A DNA stretch of 64,000 nt, from the NCBI GenBank assembly GCA_001936135.1, contig CP012818.1, positions 930,001 through 994,000 on the forward strand. The letters run 5' to 3'. The translations under genes and the position numbers were made by a program. Shown piece by piece: positions 50,996 to 60,747 of this stretch. Each line of letters starts with the position of its first letter. Positions within the stretch are counted from its first letter, which is position 1. The DNA comes from Saccharomycopsis fibuligera x Saccharomycopsis cf. fibuligera (lineage: Eukaryota > Ascomycota > Saccharomycetes > Ascoideales > Saccharomycopsidaceae). The notes under the pieces were generated by a model that was given only the letters and a program-made list of their open reading frames with translations, had not been told where the DNA came from and did not search any database.

Positions 50996-51790
50996 TTATT
51001 GCTTTTCATCAATTCCCAAATCCTCTTCCATGTCATCGATGAAATTTCCAACAATCCCCAAAATCCCAATATTCAAGCTCGCCACAAATTGCAAAGCCAC
51101 TCCAGCCCACATAAGACCCCTATCAGCATATCCTCTATCCGCCTCCAACGTATAATAATTATCCGCCATTCGATTCATCAACTCATTAGCCGTAGTTATA
51201 TTAGTTTCTAGCCAAACGCTTGACACCAATGAGAGAACAAAACTTATATAGGCAAAGCCGGCAGCATACTTATACATCAACGGAGCAGTAACTGGACTAG
51301 TGAAGGCAAAACATACAATACAAGCAAAAGAAAGCACCACCGCCACGATCAAAGCATATGGGTCCATACATTGAGTACGGAGTCTTTTACCAGTGCCTAT
51401 AAAGAAGTTGAACAAGTCCACATTCCCATAAACAGATTGGTCAAAATAATTATTATTAGAAAGAAGTACTGTGGTTTCGTTAGTAGTACAGGCGACGTTG
51501 GAAGTACCCTGTTGAGTCTTAATTTGCAAACACGAGGCAAAATATCCCACATTGGCTTGGAGTTGAGTTACTCCCTTGGGGTACTTTTCTATGAGCTTGT
51601 CCGTGGCCTTATAGGTTAGATTGGTGATCGAAAGACCTTTTGAAGAGTTGGAAGTGCAGCCAGATACCACTAAGCAACCAAAGATGATGTATAGGACAAG
51701 GAAAACTGTGCTTGTGTGTCTAAGAGTTTTTTCTTTTCTTCGGAGGGAAGTAAGCCTGAACCATTCAAATCTGAATGGCGACCAAAGCAT
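50996..51790 (-). CDS. FIG1-family claudin-like membrane protein, paralogue 2
   Basis: A 264-residue protein from the ATG at 51790. It has the same plan as paralogue 1: a basic cytosolic start, a first span ending VVSGCTSNSS, an extracellular loop with NVGYFASCLQ and a second cysteine in SNVACTTN, then three membrane segments. The inter-span motif is WLETNITTANELMNRMADNY, matching WQETNIKTANMLL of paralogue 1. A short acidic tail (DDMEEDLGIDEKQ) follows the last span. It would be a plasma-membrane protein of the Fig1 group, with a possible role in mating calcium entry or cell fusion. Its upstream spacer is 1.85 kb and contains one TGTTTCA word at 52791, about 1 kb upstream, too far to be persuasive as a pheromone element. 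Confidence 0.85.
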   Translation of the reverse strand: MLWSPFRFEWFRLTSLRRKEKTLRHTSTVFLVLYIIFGCLVVSGCTSNSSKGLSITNLTYKATDKLIEKYPKGVTQLQANVGYFASCLQIKTQQGTSNVACTTNETTVLLSNNNYFDQSVYGNVDLFNFFIGTGKRLRTQCMDPYALIVAVVLSFACIVCFAFTSPVTAPLMYKYAAGFAYISFVLSLVSSVWLETNITTANELMNRMADNYYTLEADRGYADRGLMWAGVALQFVASLNIGILGIVGNFIDDMEEDLGIDEKQ

Positions 51791-53639
51791 TGGGATGGGT
51801 ACTTATTATTAATTGAACTTTCAGTAATTTTTCTGCTGGTTTGGTATTTCAACTTAAATAGGAATAAAATGGGTATTTCGAATTGTAATTTCTAAACGAG
51901 CATAGGCAACGATAACTGACTAAAAGCCCATGAGGGATGTATTGTATCAAAGGTCGAACAAGTAATCCAAACGTGAGAACGATTTTTGCTATATATAATA
52001 ATCTAGAAGTGTTAGTAAAGTAGCACAAATTTCGAAAATTGTCAAGTTGGGAAAGAAAGCCAAAAGTCAAAAGCCAAAAGTCAAGTCAAAAGATAAAAAG
52101 AGAAAAGAATACGACAAATAACCTACAAAACAGGGGGAGAATTAGTTTTATAAGACACCTCACTCACTCGATGCCTCCAAAAGCCAGTAAGTCAATCACA
52201 CAACAACGAAGAATCGAGTAGAAAAAAAGTAAGACAAAACAAAATAAAGCAAAGAGGAAAAAAAAAAAAAAGATTAACATAGGATGCCAGTCTAGCATAG
52301 AATGGTAGAATCGGAGTCGCCATAGGCTGATCTACTGGCCACCGTCAGTGCAAGTGTAGGCATTACCGCAGTGAAAGGCACTTACAATAATTCATTGCCG
52401 GCCTCCCAATTACCATATTGCCTGTAGTTAACGGCCATTACTTAGGTCTCTTCATGTTGGTTTCACTACACGGGATATGGTTGACAATCGCCGATGCGTT
52501 AATCTGAGACTCCCCTGCATTAATACTCCGTGGTACAGTAGTATGCATAATGCAGTGCGCAATGCAGCCAGCCATTGGGGTTTCCGTTTTAACTTTAACC
52601 CAGTTTGGGTGACACAAAATTGAAGCGATTAAAATAGTCAATCACGGGAATGCTGACATGGGGTTTAATGTACTACAGCGCAGCTGGTGATATAGCTAAA
52701 GTGATTGACTTACATAGACGGTGGCTGGTTGGTGGAGGATCATTGAGGGAGAAAGTGATTTTGTTGTTCCTGTTTGTGTCTGTTTCACCTAAAGCTGGCA
52801 AAGCAGTTGGCTGGCTGAATGGACGTCGTTGTGGTTCTGTGATACACTTTACCGGGGAAGGCCGCATTCGGTGGTAGTGCGGACTGGCTAAACTTAAAAT
52901 ATCTTTACATCAAAAGAGGTAGCCGACACAAATTGGCTCAACTCAGGCCAGCACCAGTTAGTTAAAGCAGTAAAACCAGTAACTCTGAAATTAAAGAACC
53001 TCTAACAAGATATGGTTATTTAATTTGCTGACTGGAATTGCTTATTAGCGAAGATCGCCCTGTAATTATTTCGTTTCCTGTTGATTTTCACAAAGTCTAT
53101 GTATAGCTGTTAATACAACCATACCGTAGCAGCGTACCAAGTTTTGAGTTACGACAAGGGCATTATATACTGTTAAGATGTTCAGAAACGGTCAAATACC
53201 TCGAAAAATATTTGAGTGTAATTCAGGCTAAAAAAATTTTTTTTACGGAATGATTTGAAAAATGCAGACGGAAATTATGTGAAAATTAGTGCAAAGCGAA
53301 ACGCAATAGCTGTAAAATAAAACATATATATAAAAACAACAAAAAAAGGGACGAAAATAAAATAAAAGAACCATGAATAAGTGCAAATAAATGATAAAAC
53401 ATCAGACAGGTGGCAAATGAAGGTAGATAAAAACATAATGCTAACAGTAGGTAAAAACACAAGAATGATGCCGGATAAGAAACTGAAAATAAATGATTAA
53501 TTGAGAAGTGGTTTGTAATGTAGATGACCTATAAGATATAGTGAGGTTAACAGTACTAAAAATTAGCCCTTCCTGAATGCAATGGGCTAGCGTTTCTTCT
53601 TGTAAATGGTTTTTGGCTCATGTAGGCTGAGTGAATAAA
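51791..53639. other. Gene-free 1.85-kb region between FIG1 paralogues 2 and 3
   Basis: The stretch at about 52280-52900 is less AT-rich than other spacers and holds an open frame of 75 codons from the ATG at 52650 (MLTWGLMYYSAAGDIAKVID), without a recognisable domain. A 16-codon frame at 52171 begins MPPKASKS. The remainder is ordinary AT-rich DNA. The block may be a long regulatory region, a noncoding RNA or a decayed gene. None of these is shown. Confidence 0.35.
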
Positions 53640-54419
53640 TTACACTTTCTCTTCAAATACCTCTTCAGTAATATCACGAATCAAAGTGCCCACCAATGCC
53701 AAAAATGCAAGCAAAGCAGTAGCCACTAACAACAACCCCACACCAACCCACACAAGCACTCTAGCCACCAAGTTGTATGTAACTTTCATACCATAATAAC
53801 TATCCACCATGCTCTTCATCAAATGTTTAGCAGTCATGATGTTAGTTTCTTGCCAAACGGCAGCTACCAAAGTAATAGCAAATCCAAGGAAACAGACCAT
53901 TGCTGCGTATTTGTACATTCCTGGAGAAGATTGAGGAGAAGCGAAGGCAAACATGATCAAAGTAAGGAATGCAACTGCCAAAGCAGCGACGACAACGTAG
54001 GGAGTTAAACAGTATTTTCTAAACTCTCCAGCAGTACCGAGATACAAATTCATCAAATCAACATTGGCTTTGGAGGACATAGAGAAGTTGTTATCAGTGA
54101 GCAACAAATGTGTTTCGTTGGTGCCACAATTCCAATCAGTGACGCTGTTCAAGTAATTGGTTTGAATACAGGAAGCAAAATATCCAACATCAACTTTAAG
54201 CTCAGTAAGGGCATCAGCATAATAAACACCAGAGTTAGCATCACCGCTATCAAAAGTAATTTCAAGCAAATGAAAAATCTTGCCATTTTTAGTAGTGGAA
54301 GAAATAATTAAAAGAGCATAAATCACAAGAAATATCACAAGGAAAATAACAACGTAATGTCTTGGTCTCACTGATTTGAGCTTAAGTTGTCTGATTTTGG
54401 CCCCAAATCCTTTGAACAT
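53640..54419 (-). CDS. FIG1-family claudin-like membrane protein, paralogue 3
   Basis: A 259-residue protein from the ATG at 54419. It has a basic start (LKLKSVRPRHYVVIFLV), nearly the same as SLRPRHICVVLL in paralogue 1. The extracellular loop has VDVGYFASCIQTN and then TDWNCGTNETHLLL. Further spans follow, and WQETNIMTAKHLMKSMVDSY is the shared inter-span motif. It ends with an acidic tail (DITEEVFEEKV). Paralogues 1 and 3 share more signature residues than either does with 2, by eye. Like Fig1 it should sit in the plasma membrane and may act in mating. An exact ATGAAACA pheromone-response match lies about 395 bases upstream (54814-54821). Confidence 0.86.
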   Translation of the reverse strand: MFKGFGAKIRQLKLKSVRPRHYVVIFLVIFLVIYALLIISSTTKNGKIFHLLEITFDSGDANSGVYYADALTELKVDVGYFASCIQTNYLNSVTDWNCGTNETHLLLTDNNFSMSSKANVDLMNLYLGTAGEFRKYCLTPYVVVAALAVAFLTLIMFAFASPQSSPGMYKYAAMVCFLGFAITLVAAVWQETNIMTAKHLMKSMVDSYYGMKVTYNLVARVLVWVGVGLLLVATALLAFLALVGTLIRDITEEVFEEKV

Positions 54420-56663
54420 GGTGGAATAATATGGTTATTGGTGAAAATTTTTGATAGGTTGATGAAAGGTTATATGGTAATGGTTGTGGTAATAGTGGTA
54501 ATAGTGGGAAAATTATGGTATTAGTAAATAGACTTGCGATAAAAAAATGAATTTCTGTTCAAAATAAAAAATGAATTTCTTTCCCCCATCACCATACAGT
54601 GCCAGCAGAATTTTGGTTTTATATAATTCCCGTATCGCTGTCTGATGCAAGCTGTGTAATGTCACTATAAGATAATGTTGAATAGTGTATCCTGGTGATT
54701 CTGGTAGGCTAGGTGCTTCGTCTATGTTGGAATAGCCGCTTGCTGCAGGCCACTGCATGCGCCTGTCCCCGTCTAAAAAAAAAAAAAAAATTCTTTCGTC
54801 TCATCATCGCTATTGTTTCATTCACTCTCACTCTTAGTTCCAGTCTTCCACTATAACGTTTGTAAAAAATTTCTAATTCATTTAGTCTTTGATACTGGAG
54901 ACGCTACAGGCTATAACCAGATTCTTAACTAATTAATTCACTAATTAAGTGATTGGCTTAGGCATACTTACTCAATGGCTAAATCACGTTTAACGCAATT
55001 GACGTGCAATGCGTACATGTTTGAGTATCGATTATACAACATACCCATTCTAATAGCATCTTTCGTGTAGCATACCGGAACCAAACCCAGCACCTATACT
55101 CTAGTTGGCCTTTGCCGGCAGTTATAGTCCACAAGCTTACTACTAATTTCGAATCGATCCTTGTAAGCGCCACTGAGAGAAAGATACGAAACATCTAGAG
55201 AGTGAGGCTGTTACTCAATCAATGTAAATATTACACGAGTCCTTTTAAGTGGAGATTGTATATATATATTGAAAAAAACCAAGGCAGTGTAGCTTTTTTC
55301 TTTCTAGATCTACTGCTTCTTGTCACGAAATACTTGGAACACGATTCATTTTTGCCTATGATCTATATGTAGATATTCAGTTACATCTACAAATACAAGA
55401 CTGAAAGGAACTAACCTTACCAGCTTTTAAAAACACTACATTTGTTTTTTGTTTCGGCTAAGTTCTGTTTTTGTTATACAAAACCTACAGTAACTATTTT
55501 CCTTGGCAAAAAAAGCTTTCTCAATGCACTCCGTAAAGTTGATGTCTTCACAATGTCACACAATTGAGTTCATATAGCACCATGTGAACTACGCATCAAC
55601 ACACCGTTGAAATTTTACCTTAGCAGTTTGTTCTCGTTTAGGCAAATATTTGAGACACATGTATGCGCCCACTGCACCGAGGCACACTTGTGTGCTAGTT
55701 TAAACTAAAATATAAGCAGACATATTTGTATTGAAATAGAAACACCGTCTAGATAAACTTGGAAACCCATCTAGCAAAATCAACAAATTATGAATGAACT
55801 TACGTCAACGTTGAGTAAAAAGTTAATTTTTTGAGATTTCCTGAGATTATAAAGTTACTTGTGACACTAGTCATGAATCAAGTGCTTGTGCTTCAGCAAC
55901 TGCTCAAGTGACCGTTTGTTTTGTTTTGCTTTCAGTGTCTCAAAATAGGCAGATGTCTTAGTTCTTCTAGATGCTTTCAATAACATTAATGCGTTCAGCG
56001 CACAAAAACTTCGTTTATTCTGCTTCAAATACATACATGAAGCAATGTGAAATTTGGTTATAATATAAACAGAAAAGCTATTTTTATTTATTGACCTCAA
56101 TTCATATAATTAAGCAGGACAATCGAAGAAAGTCGAGTATTAACAACGCAAAAAAGGAAAGCAGATAGATTAACAGCTCCAAAAAATTACTGGCGAAATA
56201 GCAAAACAATAGTTAAATAAATATAAGCATGAGTAAAAATGACTTTGTTTTCAACACTGTAAAAATAACTGCATAAAAAATTAATCATAGAAAAAGACAA
56301 ATGATTGAAATAAATATTAGTAATTAGTTGTAGTAAACAGAATGATAAAGAAAACAAAAAAATATAAAAAAAGTCATAAATAGTAAAACATAAAAACATA
56401 AAAACGAACTTAAAGGCAAACAAAACTCCGATAGTCATAAATAAAATAATCATAAAAAAAAAACAAAAAAAAAACAAAAAAACAAAAAAAAAACAAAGGA
56501 AAAACAAAAGAAATATCAGAATAATAATGTAAAATGTAGACTTTAAAACCCAGTTGCCACTAAAAGTGACCTTAAAATTCAAAAACACAATTCCAAAATT
56601 AATATCTCAACTTCAGCAAAAGCCAAAGACACATTATCTCAGCAATCATAAACACAACAAAAA
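54420..56663. other. Gene-free 2.2-kb region between FIG1 paralogue 3 and kinesin-5
   Basis: This holds the promoter of paralogue 3 and the 3' flank of the kinesin gene. Features seen are an A-rich run at 54774-54790, a TATATATAT box at about 55258, and A-tracts broken by C at 56453-56500. An open frame at 55867-56100 starts at TTG, lacks a domain and is not called. No tRNA or snoRNA is recognised. Confidence 0.45.
54814..54821 (-). promoter_or_regulatory. Candidate pheromone-response element
   Basis: TGTTTCAT on the plus strand is ATGAAACA in the sense of FIG1 paralogue 3, an exact match to the Ste12 site of S. cerevisiae. It lies about 395 bases from the ATG. An 8-base match alone is weak evidence. 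Confidence 0.35.
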
Positions 56664-59600
56664 TCATCTAAAGCTTTTTCTTAACGGCAACATTGATTTT
56701 AATTTTCTCTGCTTTGTCACTTTTCCACTTCCATTCACACCAGTACTTAAACTTCTATTATGCTCTATTTTTTTTGACGGACTAGAAGCATTTTTATTTC
56801 TATTTTTACTCACAGCACTGATGCTATTTGAGCTATCATTAGCAGAATTACTATTATTGCCATATTGGGACATTGAAGTGCTGTCAAATGTTAAAGACCG
56901 TTTTAGGGCACTGCGTTTAAGCCTTTCGTCAATTGCATCTGAACCAAAACCTAATGGTTTTTTCTGCAATAAGGTTCTTTTGTTTCTGATCAATTGAGTT
57001 TGCTGTTGTTGTTGATGAATTTGCAATTGCTGACCAGTCTGTTTAGCATGTACTAAGTTGTTCAAAGACTTGGAACGAGGTTTTCCATCACCAGTTAAAC
57101 CCAATTGTTTTTTAAAACTTGCCGATGGACTTTTGAACGGGTTCTTCAAATCATCAGTTTGACTATTTGCATCACTATTAGTGTCATTCTCATTTGCTTC
57201 ACTCATCTGAACATCAGCTTGGCTAGGCACCATTTGCTCCGTTATGTCTCTTAGTGTTCTTGAAATCTTAGGTACTTGTTTAAGATTATCCTTACCCATT
57301 GTAATAAGTCCTTCAGTGAAATTTGATCTAGTTTGTAAATCATTAGCATTTATCCTCGATCCTCCCACAGCTGCTTCTCCTTCATCTTCCTCTTCACCAT
57401 CCCCATGTATTTTGATTAAGTTTCGAAAATTCAATGAGTGTTGTTTGAGAGCATGTATAACGCGCTTTGAAGGTGATCTATTAGGTGTGTAAAACTGCTT
57501 TATTTGGAAACTGTTGCTATTTTCAGGTGACATATTAATACTGTTATTCTTATTATTTCCATTATTACTGCTATTATTACTATTGTTAAGTGAAAATGTG
57601 GAGGAGCCATTTTTCAACATAGGAGTCTTTCCAGTAGGCAATGAGTTCTTGTTGATTTTATTATTTTCTTGATTTAATTCTTCAATGAGTTTGTTGATAC
57701 TATCTACGTCATTTGGTAAAACAACAAATCTATTTTTGTTTTCTTGGTTTTCAAGTAATACATTATTATTGATGGAATTGATGTACTCTTCCATATTATT
57801 TTTCACCGAAGAAATGTTGTGACTTTCGTCATTCATCAAATGATAATCTTGCAATACTTTGCCACGTAACTCATCGAGTATTGATTCGTAACTTTTAATG
57901 TTGCCTTGAAGCGATTCTTGTTCGCGAGCTTTGGAATTGAATTTAATCAATTCAGATTGTACTTGTAATTGTGCGTTGCTAGTGGATTCAATAGTTTGTT
58001 CCAAATCAGTTGATAAGTTATCAATTTTAGCGTTGGCAACTTGAAATTTCTCTTTGAGTTTATCGTTAGTATTTGCAAATTTGGCCTTGATTAATAAATC
58101 AGCTTTATCCTTTTCAGTTCGCACAAGCTCATTATCCTTTTGAAGCAATTCTTTGTTTTTAGAAATAAATTGTGACGCTAATTCTTCGCGTTGTTGTTGC
58201 ATGTTTTCACTGATTAATGATTTCATTTTGTCAATTAATGTGTTTTCTTGAGCAACTAGTCGTTTTTCAAGGCGCTTTTTATAATCTTCTTGCAAACTTT
58301 CTGTGAATTTCTCTACATTGAAATACTGACTTTTGATATCATAGTTTTTCAATAACTGAGCAATAATGGATTGATTTTCTTGAATGTCAGAATCGAAGCT
58401 ATGCACTGTTCTTTTCAATGCATCTAACTCATTTTTTACATCTTGGCAAGTCTCAGGAAGCTTGGAGATAAATGCGTTGGCGATTTTTAGAGAGAACTGC
58501 TCTGTGTTACTTTGCATCTCATCAAATTCTTCGTTAATTTTTTTCTTTGCCATTTGCAATTGCTGTACAAAGCTGGTTTCATCTATGTTCAATAGTTTTA
58601 TTATAGATTGCTGAAGCTTTTCATTTTCTTGTTTCATTTGATTATTCACCACTTGCTGAATTTGCAATTTCATGGATTTTTCATTATCAACTAAATAAAA
58701 AACGTTTTCATTCATTAAGTCAATAATAGTTTTGAATCTTGAAGAATTTTCAATCAAGTTTTGATGATTGGCTGACTGCCTATCAATTTTTTCATACAAA
58801 TTTGTTATAATTTTATGGAGATTTTCTACCTCAAAATTCTTCTTGCTTATGCTTAGATTAGATTCTTGCAATTGATTATGTAATGATTCAATTTTGCGCT
58901 GCATCATTTCAGTTTTAGATTTGTATTCACTGTTTTCAGTTTTCAAGTTTTCGATCTCGCTTTGAATTTCATTGTAATTAGACTCATCCAAATAAATACC
59001 GTTCTTCATTCTAGTTGCATTTAAATCTGCCTTGAGCTTTGATAATTCAAATCCAAGTTCTTTTACTAGCAAATTCTTCATCACTAATGTACCTATCTGA
59101 GGCTTATTTTTAATGTTTTTGGCCTTGCTAGCGTATTGTAACGTACTAAGAGTTTCTTCGCAGTTCATTTTTGCTGGCGATATATTTGCAATAAGCACAG
59201 TCTTGGTTTTCCCGCCTAACGAATCTTGCAAAAGCCGCGTTAATTTAGATTCTCTATATGGAATATGGGTCTCGCTATCCACTAAGCCATTGATGACTCT
59301 GCCAAGGGTAAGCAAGCTTTGATTAATGGAGCCTGCTTCTCTAGCGCGCTGATTTAACGCTCCTGAACGGCCAATGTTTTCTGAACCAGCAAGATCTACT
59401 AAGTTGAATTTGGAAATTCTGAACTGTTTGATTTGATTGCCAGGCCCTACCACTTCTTGCTTGAATAAATTGATAGTGAAGATTGTGTGTGATCGACTAG
59501 AAACATCATTCATTTTTGTAGCCGCTACTTGCCTTTTATTTATACCTCGCTGTAATAGTCTCATTCCATGCTCTGCATCCTTTAACACAACTTCTTCCAA

Positions 59601-60275
59601 GTTTTGAGTAGTAATTGTACATTTGTTCATCACACTATTATTGCTATTACTATTATTTCCGTTACTATTGTTACTTCCATTGCTATTGTTACTGCTATTT
59701 TGCTCAAAGATACGCAACTTCTTGGAATCGTCCACTGCAAACAAATCTCGTAGTTCTTCATTATACAACTCTAAGAAAGAACATTTGATAAGAAAATCAG
59801 CATCGGCTTGTAAACAGTTTAAAGTATCAAACAAAGTATACAAGATTCGAGGAATAATTCCAGCGTTGGGACTGAATGACCTAGTAGTTGCATCTATTCT
59901 CTCATCACCATGCATAGTATACGTCTTACCGGTTCCCGTTTGACCGTACGCAAACATTGTGCAATTATAACCTTTGAGAAATTCTTTAAACAAAGGTTCA
60001 GCAGTTTCTTGAAAAAACTGCGACTGATCTGTTTCTGGGCCATAAACTTTGTCAACAGTGAAAGTTCTTGATGATATGTCACCAGCGATTCCGGTTTCGT
60101 TGGTGGTGTTTATACTGATTTCCCCATTATTGCTTGTGCTGTTGTTGTTACTGTTGTTATTATAAGTAGTACTTGGTATCTTCACAATCACTGATGATTT
60201 TGCTTGGACTTCTTGTTTGTTGCGACCTCGGCATCTCACAATAACGTTGATATTAGCATGGTCCTCGGTGTTCAT
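56664..60275 (-). CDS. KIP1: Kinesin-5 (BimC/Eg5 family) mitotic motor
   Basis: A 1203-residue protein from the ATG at 60275. An N-terminal motor domain spans about residues 8-400. It has VIVRCRGRNKQE at strand 1, P-loop AYGQTGTGKTYTM (near 112), switch I NDVSSRSHTIF (near 253), switch II LVDLAGSENIGRSGA (near 293), and YRESKLTRLLQDSLGG. These, with NKRQVAATKMNDVSSRSH, mark the kinesin-5 class. Asn/Ser inserts occur in loops near residues 40 and 195. A long coiled coil spans about 405-840, and a low-complexity tail carries CDK-like sites such as TPNRSPSKR and FKSPSASFKK. Kinesin-5 homotetramers slide antiparallel spindle microtubules apart. S. cerevisiae has two (Cin8, Kip1). Whether this yeast has one is unknown, so the symbol is provisional. 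Confidence 0.9.
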   Translation of the reverse strand: MNTEDHANINVIVRCRGRNKQEVQAKSSVIVKIPSTTYNNNSNNNSTSNNGEISINTTNETGIAGDISSRTFTVDKVYGPETDQSQFFQETAEPLFKEFLKGYNCTMFAYGQTGTGKTYTMHGDERIDATTRSFSPNAGIIPRILYTLFDTLNCLQADADFLIKCSFLELYNEELRDLFAVDDSKKLRIFEQNSSNNSNGSNNSNGNNSNSNNSVMNKCTITTQNLEEVVLKDAEHGMRLLQRGINKRQVAATKMNDVSSRSHTIFTINLFKQEVVGPGNQIKQFRISKFNLVDLAGSENIGRSGALNQRAREAGSINQSLLTLGRVINGLVDSETHIPYRESKLTRLLQDSLGGKTKTVLIANISPAKMNCEETLSTLQYASKAKNIKNKPQIGTLVMKNLLVKELGFELSKLKADLNATRMKNGIYLDESNYNEIQSEIENLKTENSEYKSKTEMMQRKIESLHNQLQESNLSISKKNFEVENLHKIITNLYEKIDRQSANHQNLIENSSRFKTIIDLMNENVFYLVDNEKSMKLQIQQVVNNQMKQENEKLQQSIIKLLNIDETSFVQQLQMAKKKINEEFDEMQSNTEQFSLKIANAFISKLPETCQDVKNELDALKRTVHSFDSDIQENQSIIAQLLKNYDIKSQYFNVEKFTESLQEDYKKRLEKRLVAQENTLIDKMKSLISENMQQQREELASQFISKNKELLQKDNELVRTEKDKADLLIKAKFANTNDKLKEKFQVANAKIDNLSTDLEQTIESTSNAQLQVQSELIKFNSKAREQESLQGNIKSYESILDELRGKVLQDYHLMNDESHNISSVKNNMEEYINSINNNVLLENQENKNRFVVLPNDVDSINKLIEELNQENNKINKNSLPTGKTPMLKNGSSTFSLNNSNNSSNNGNNKNNSINMSPENSNSFQIKQFYTPNRSPSKRVIHALKQHSLNFRNLIKIHGDGEEEDEGEAAVGGSRINANDLQTRSNFTEGLITMGKDNLKQVPKISRTLRDITEQMVPSQADVQMSEANENDTNSDANSQTDDLKNPFKSPSASFKKQLGLTGDGKPRSKSLNNLVHAKQTGQQLQIHQQQQQTQLIRNKRTLLQKKPLGFGSDAIDERLKRSALKRSLTFDSTSMSQYGNNSNSANDSSNSISAVSKNRNKNASSPSKKIEHNRSLSTGVNGSGKVTKQRKLKSMLPLRKSFR

Positions 60276-60747
60276 AGTAGTTCTCCCTTTTCAGTGTCGC
60301 CCTTCTTGTGCGTTGTGCTCTTCAAATTTGCCGTATCTCTGCTGTACCCTTTGTTCGTTGAAAATGTTTCTAGCCACCGCTTTTGTTTCACACTGAGTTA
60401 TTATATGTATGCTGTTATTAGGCAGCAATATGATTGGGCTAATATCTTATCTTTTTTGCTAATTCTCTGTATCTTCTTGTGTATAAAACACTTTTCTTTA
60501 CCTGATCCGCTTTTCGAATGTAAACAAATAAACAAAAACAGAAAATCAAAATAATAATGTACATATCTTCAGATATATGCGTATAAATGCATATACTTAC
60601 ATAATTTTGCAAAAAATTAACGGGTCGCTTAAATACAAAGAATAATCAAAACTTTTCGTTAGACAATAGGAGAGAAACAGAGAACTAAAAAGACAAATGC
60701 ATTCTATAAAAAGGGTATGAGTCCATAAAAGTATAATAAGGCACAAT
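60276..60747. promoter_or_regulatory. Kinesin-5 promoter and AP-2 mu 3' flank
   Basis: A spacer between two co-directional minus-strand genes. An open frame at 60204-60554 overlaps the kinesin start and has no domain. Nothing else is seen. Confidence 0.45.

Noticed and set aside
52171-52221. MPPKASKS mini-frame followed by GTAAGT, a possible first exon
   Set aside because: No acceptor and second exon with a recognisable product could be found downstream.
48549-54725. Shared 9-mer TCGTCTATG upstream of FIG1 paralogues 1 and 3
   Set aside because: One shared 9-mer is expected by chance when two spacers of several hundred bases are compared.
55867-56100. 77-codon minus-strand frame with KQNKRS repeated
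   Set aside because: Starts at TTG, no domain, and the apparent repeat is weak at the DNA level.
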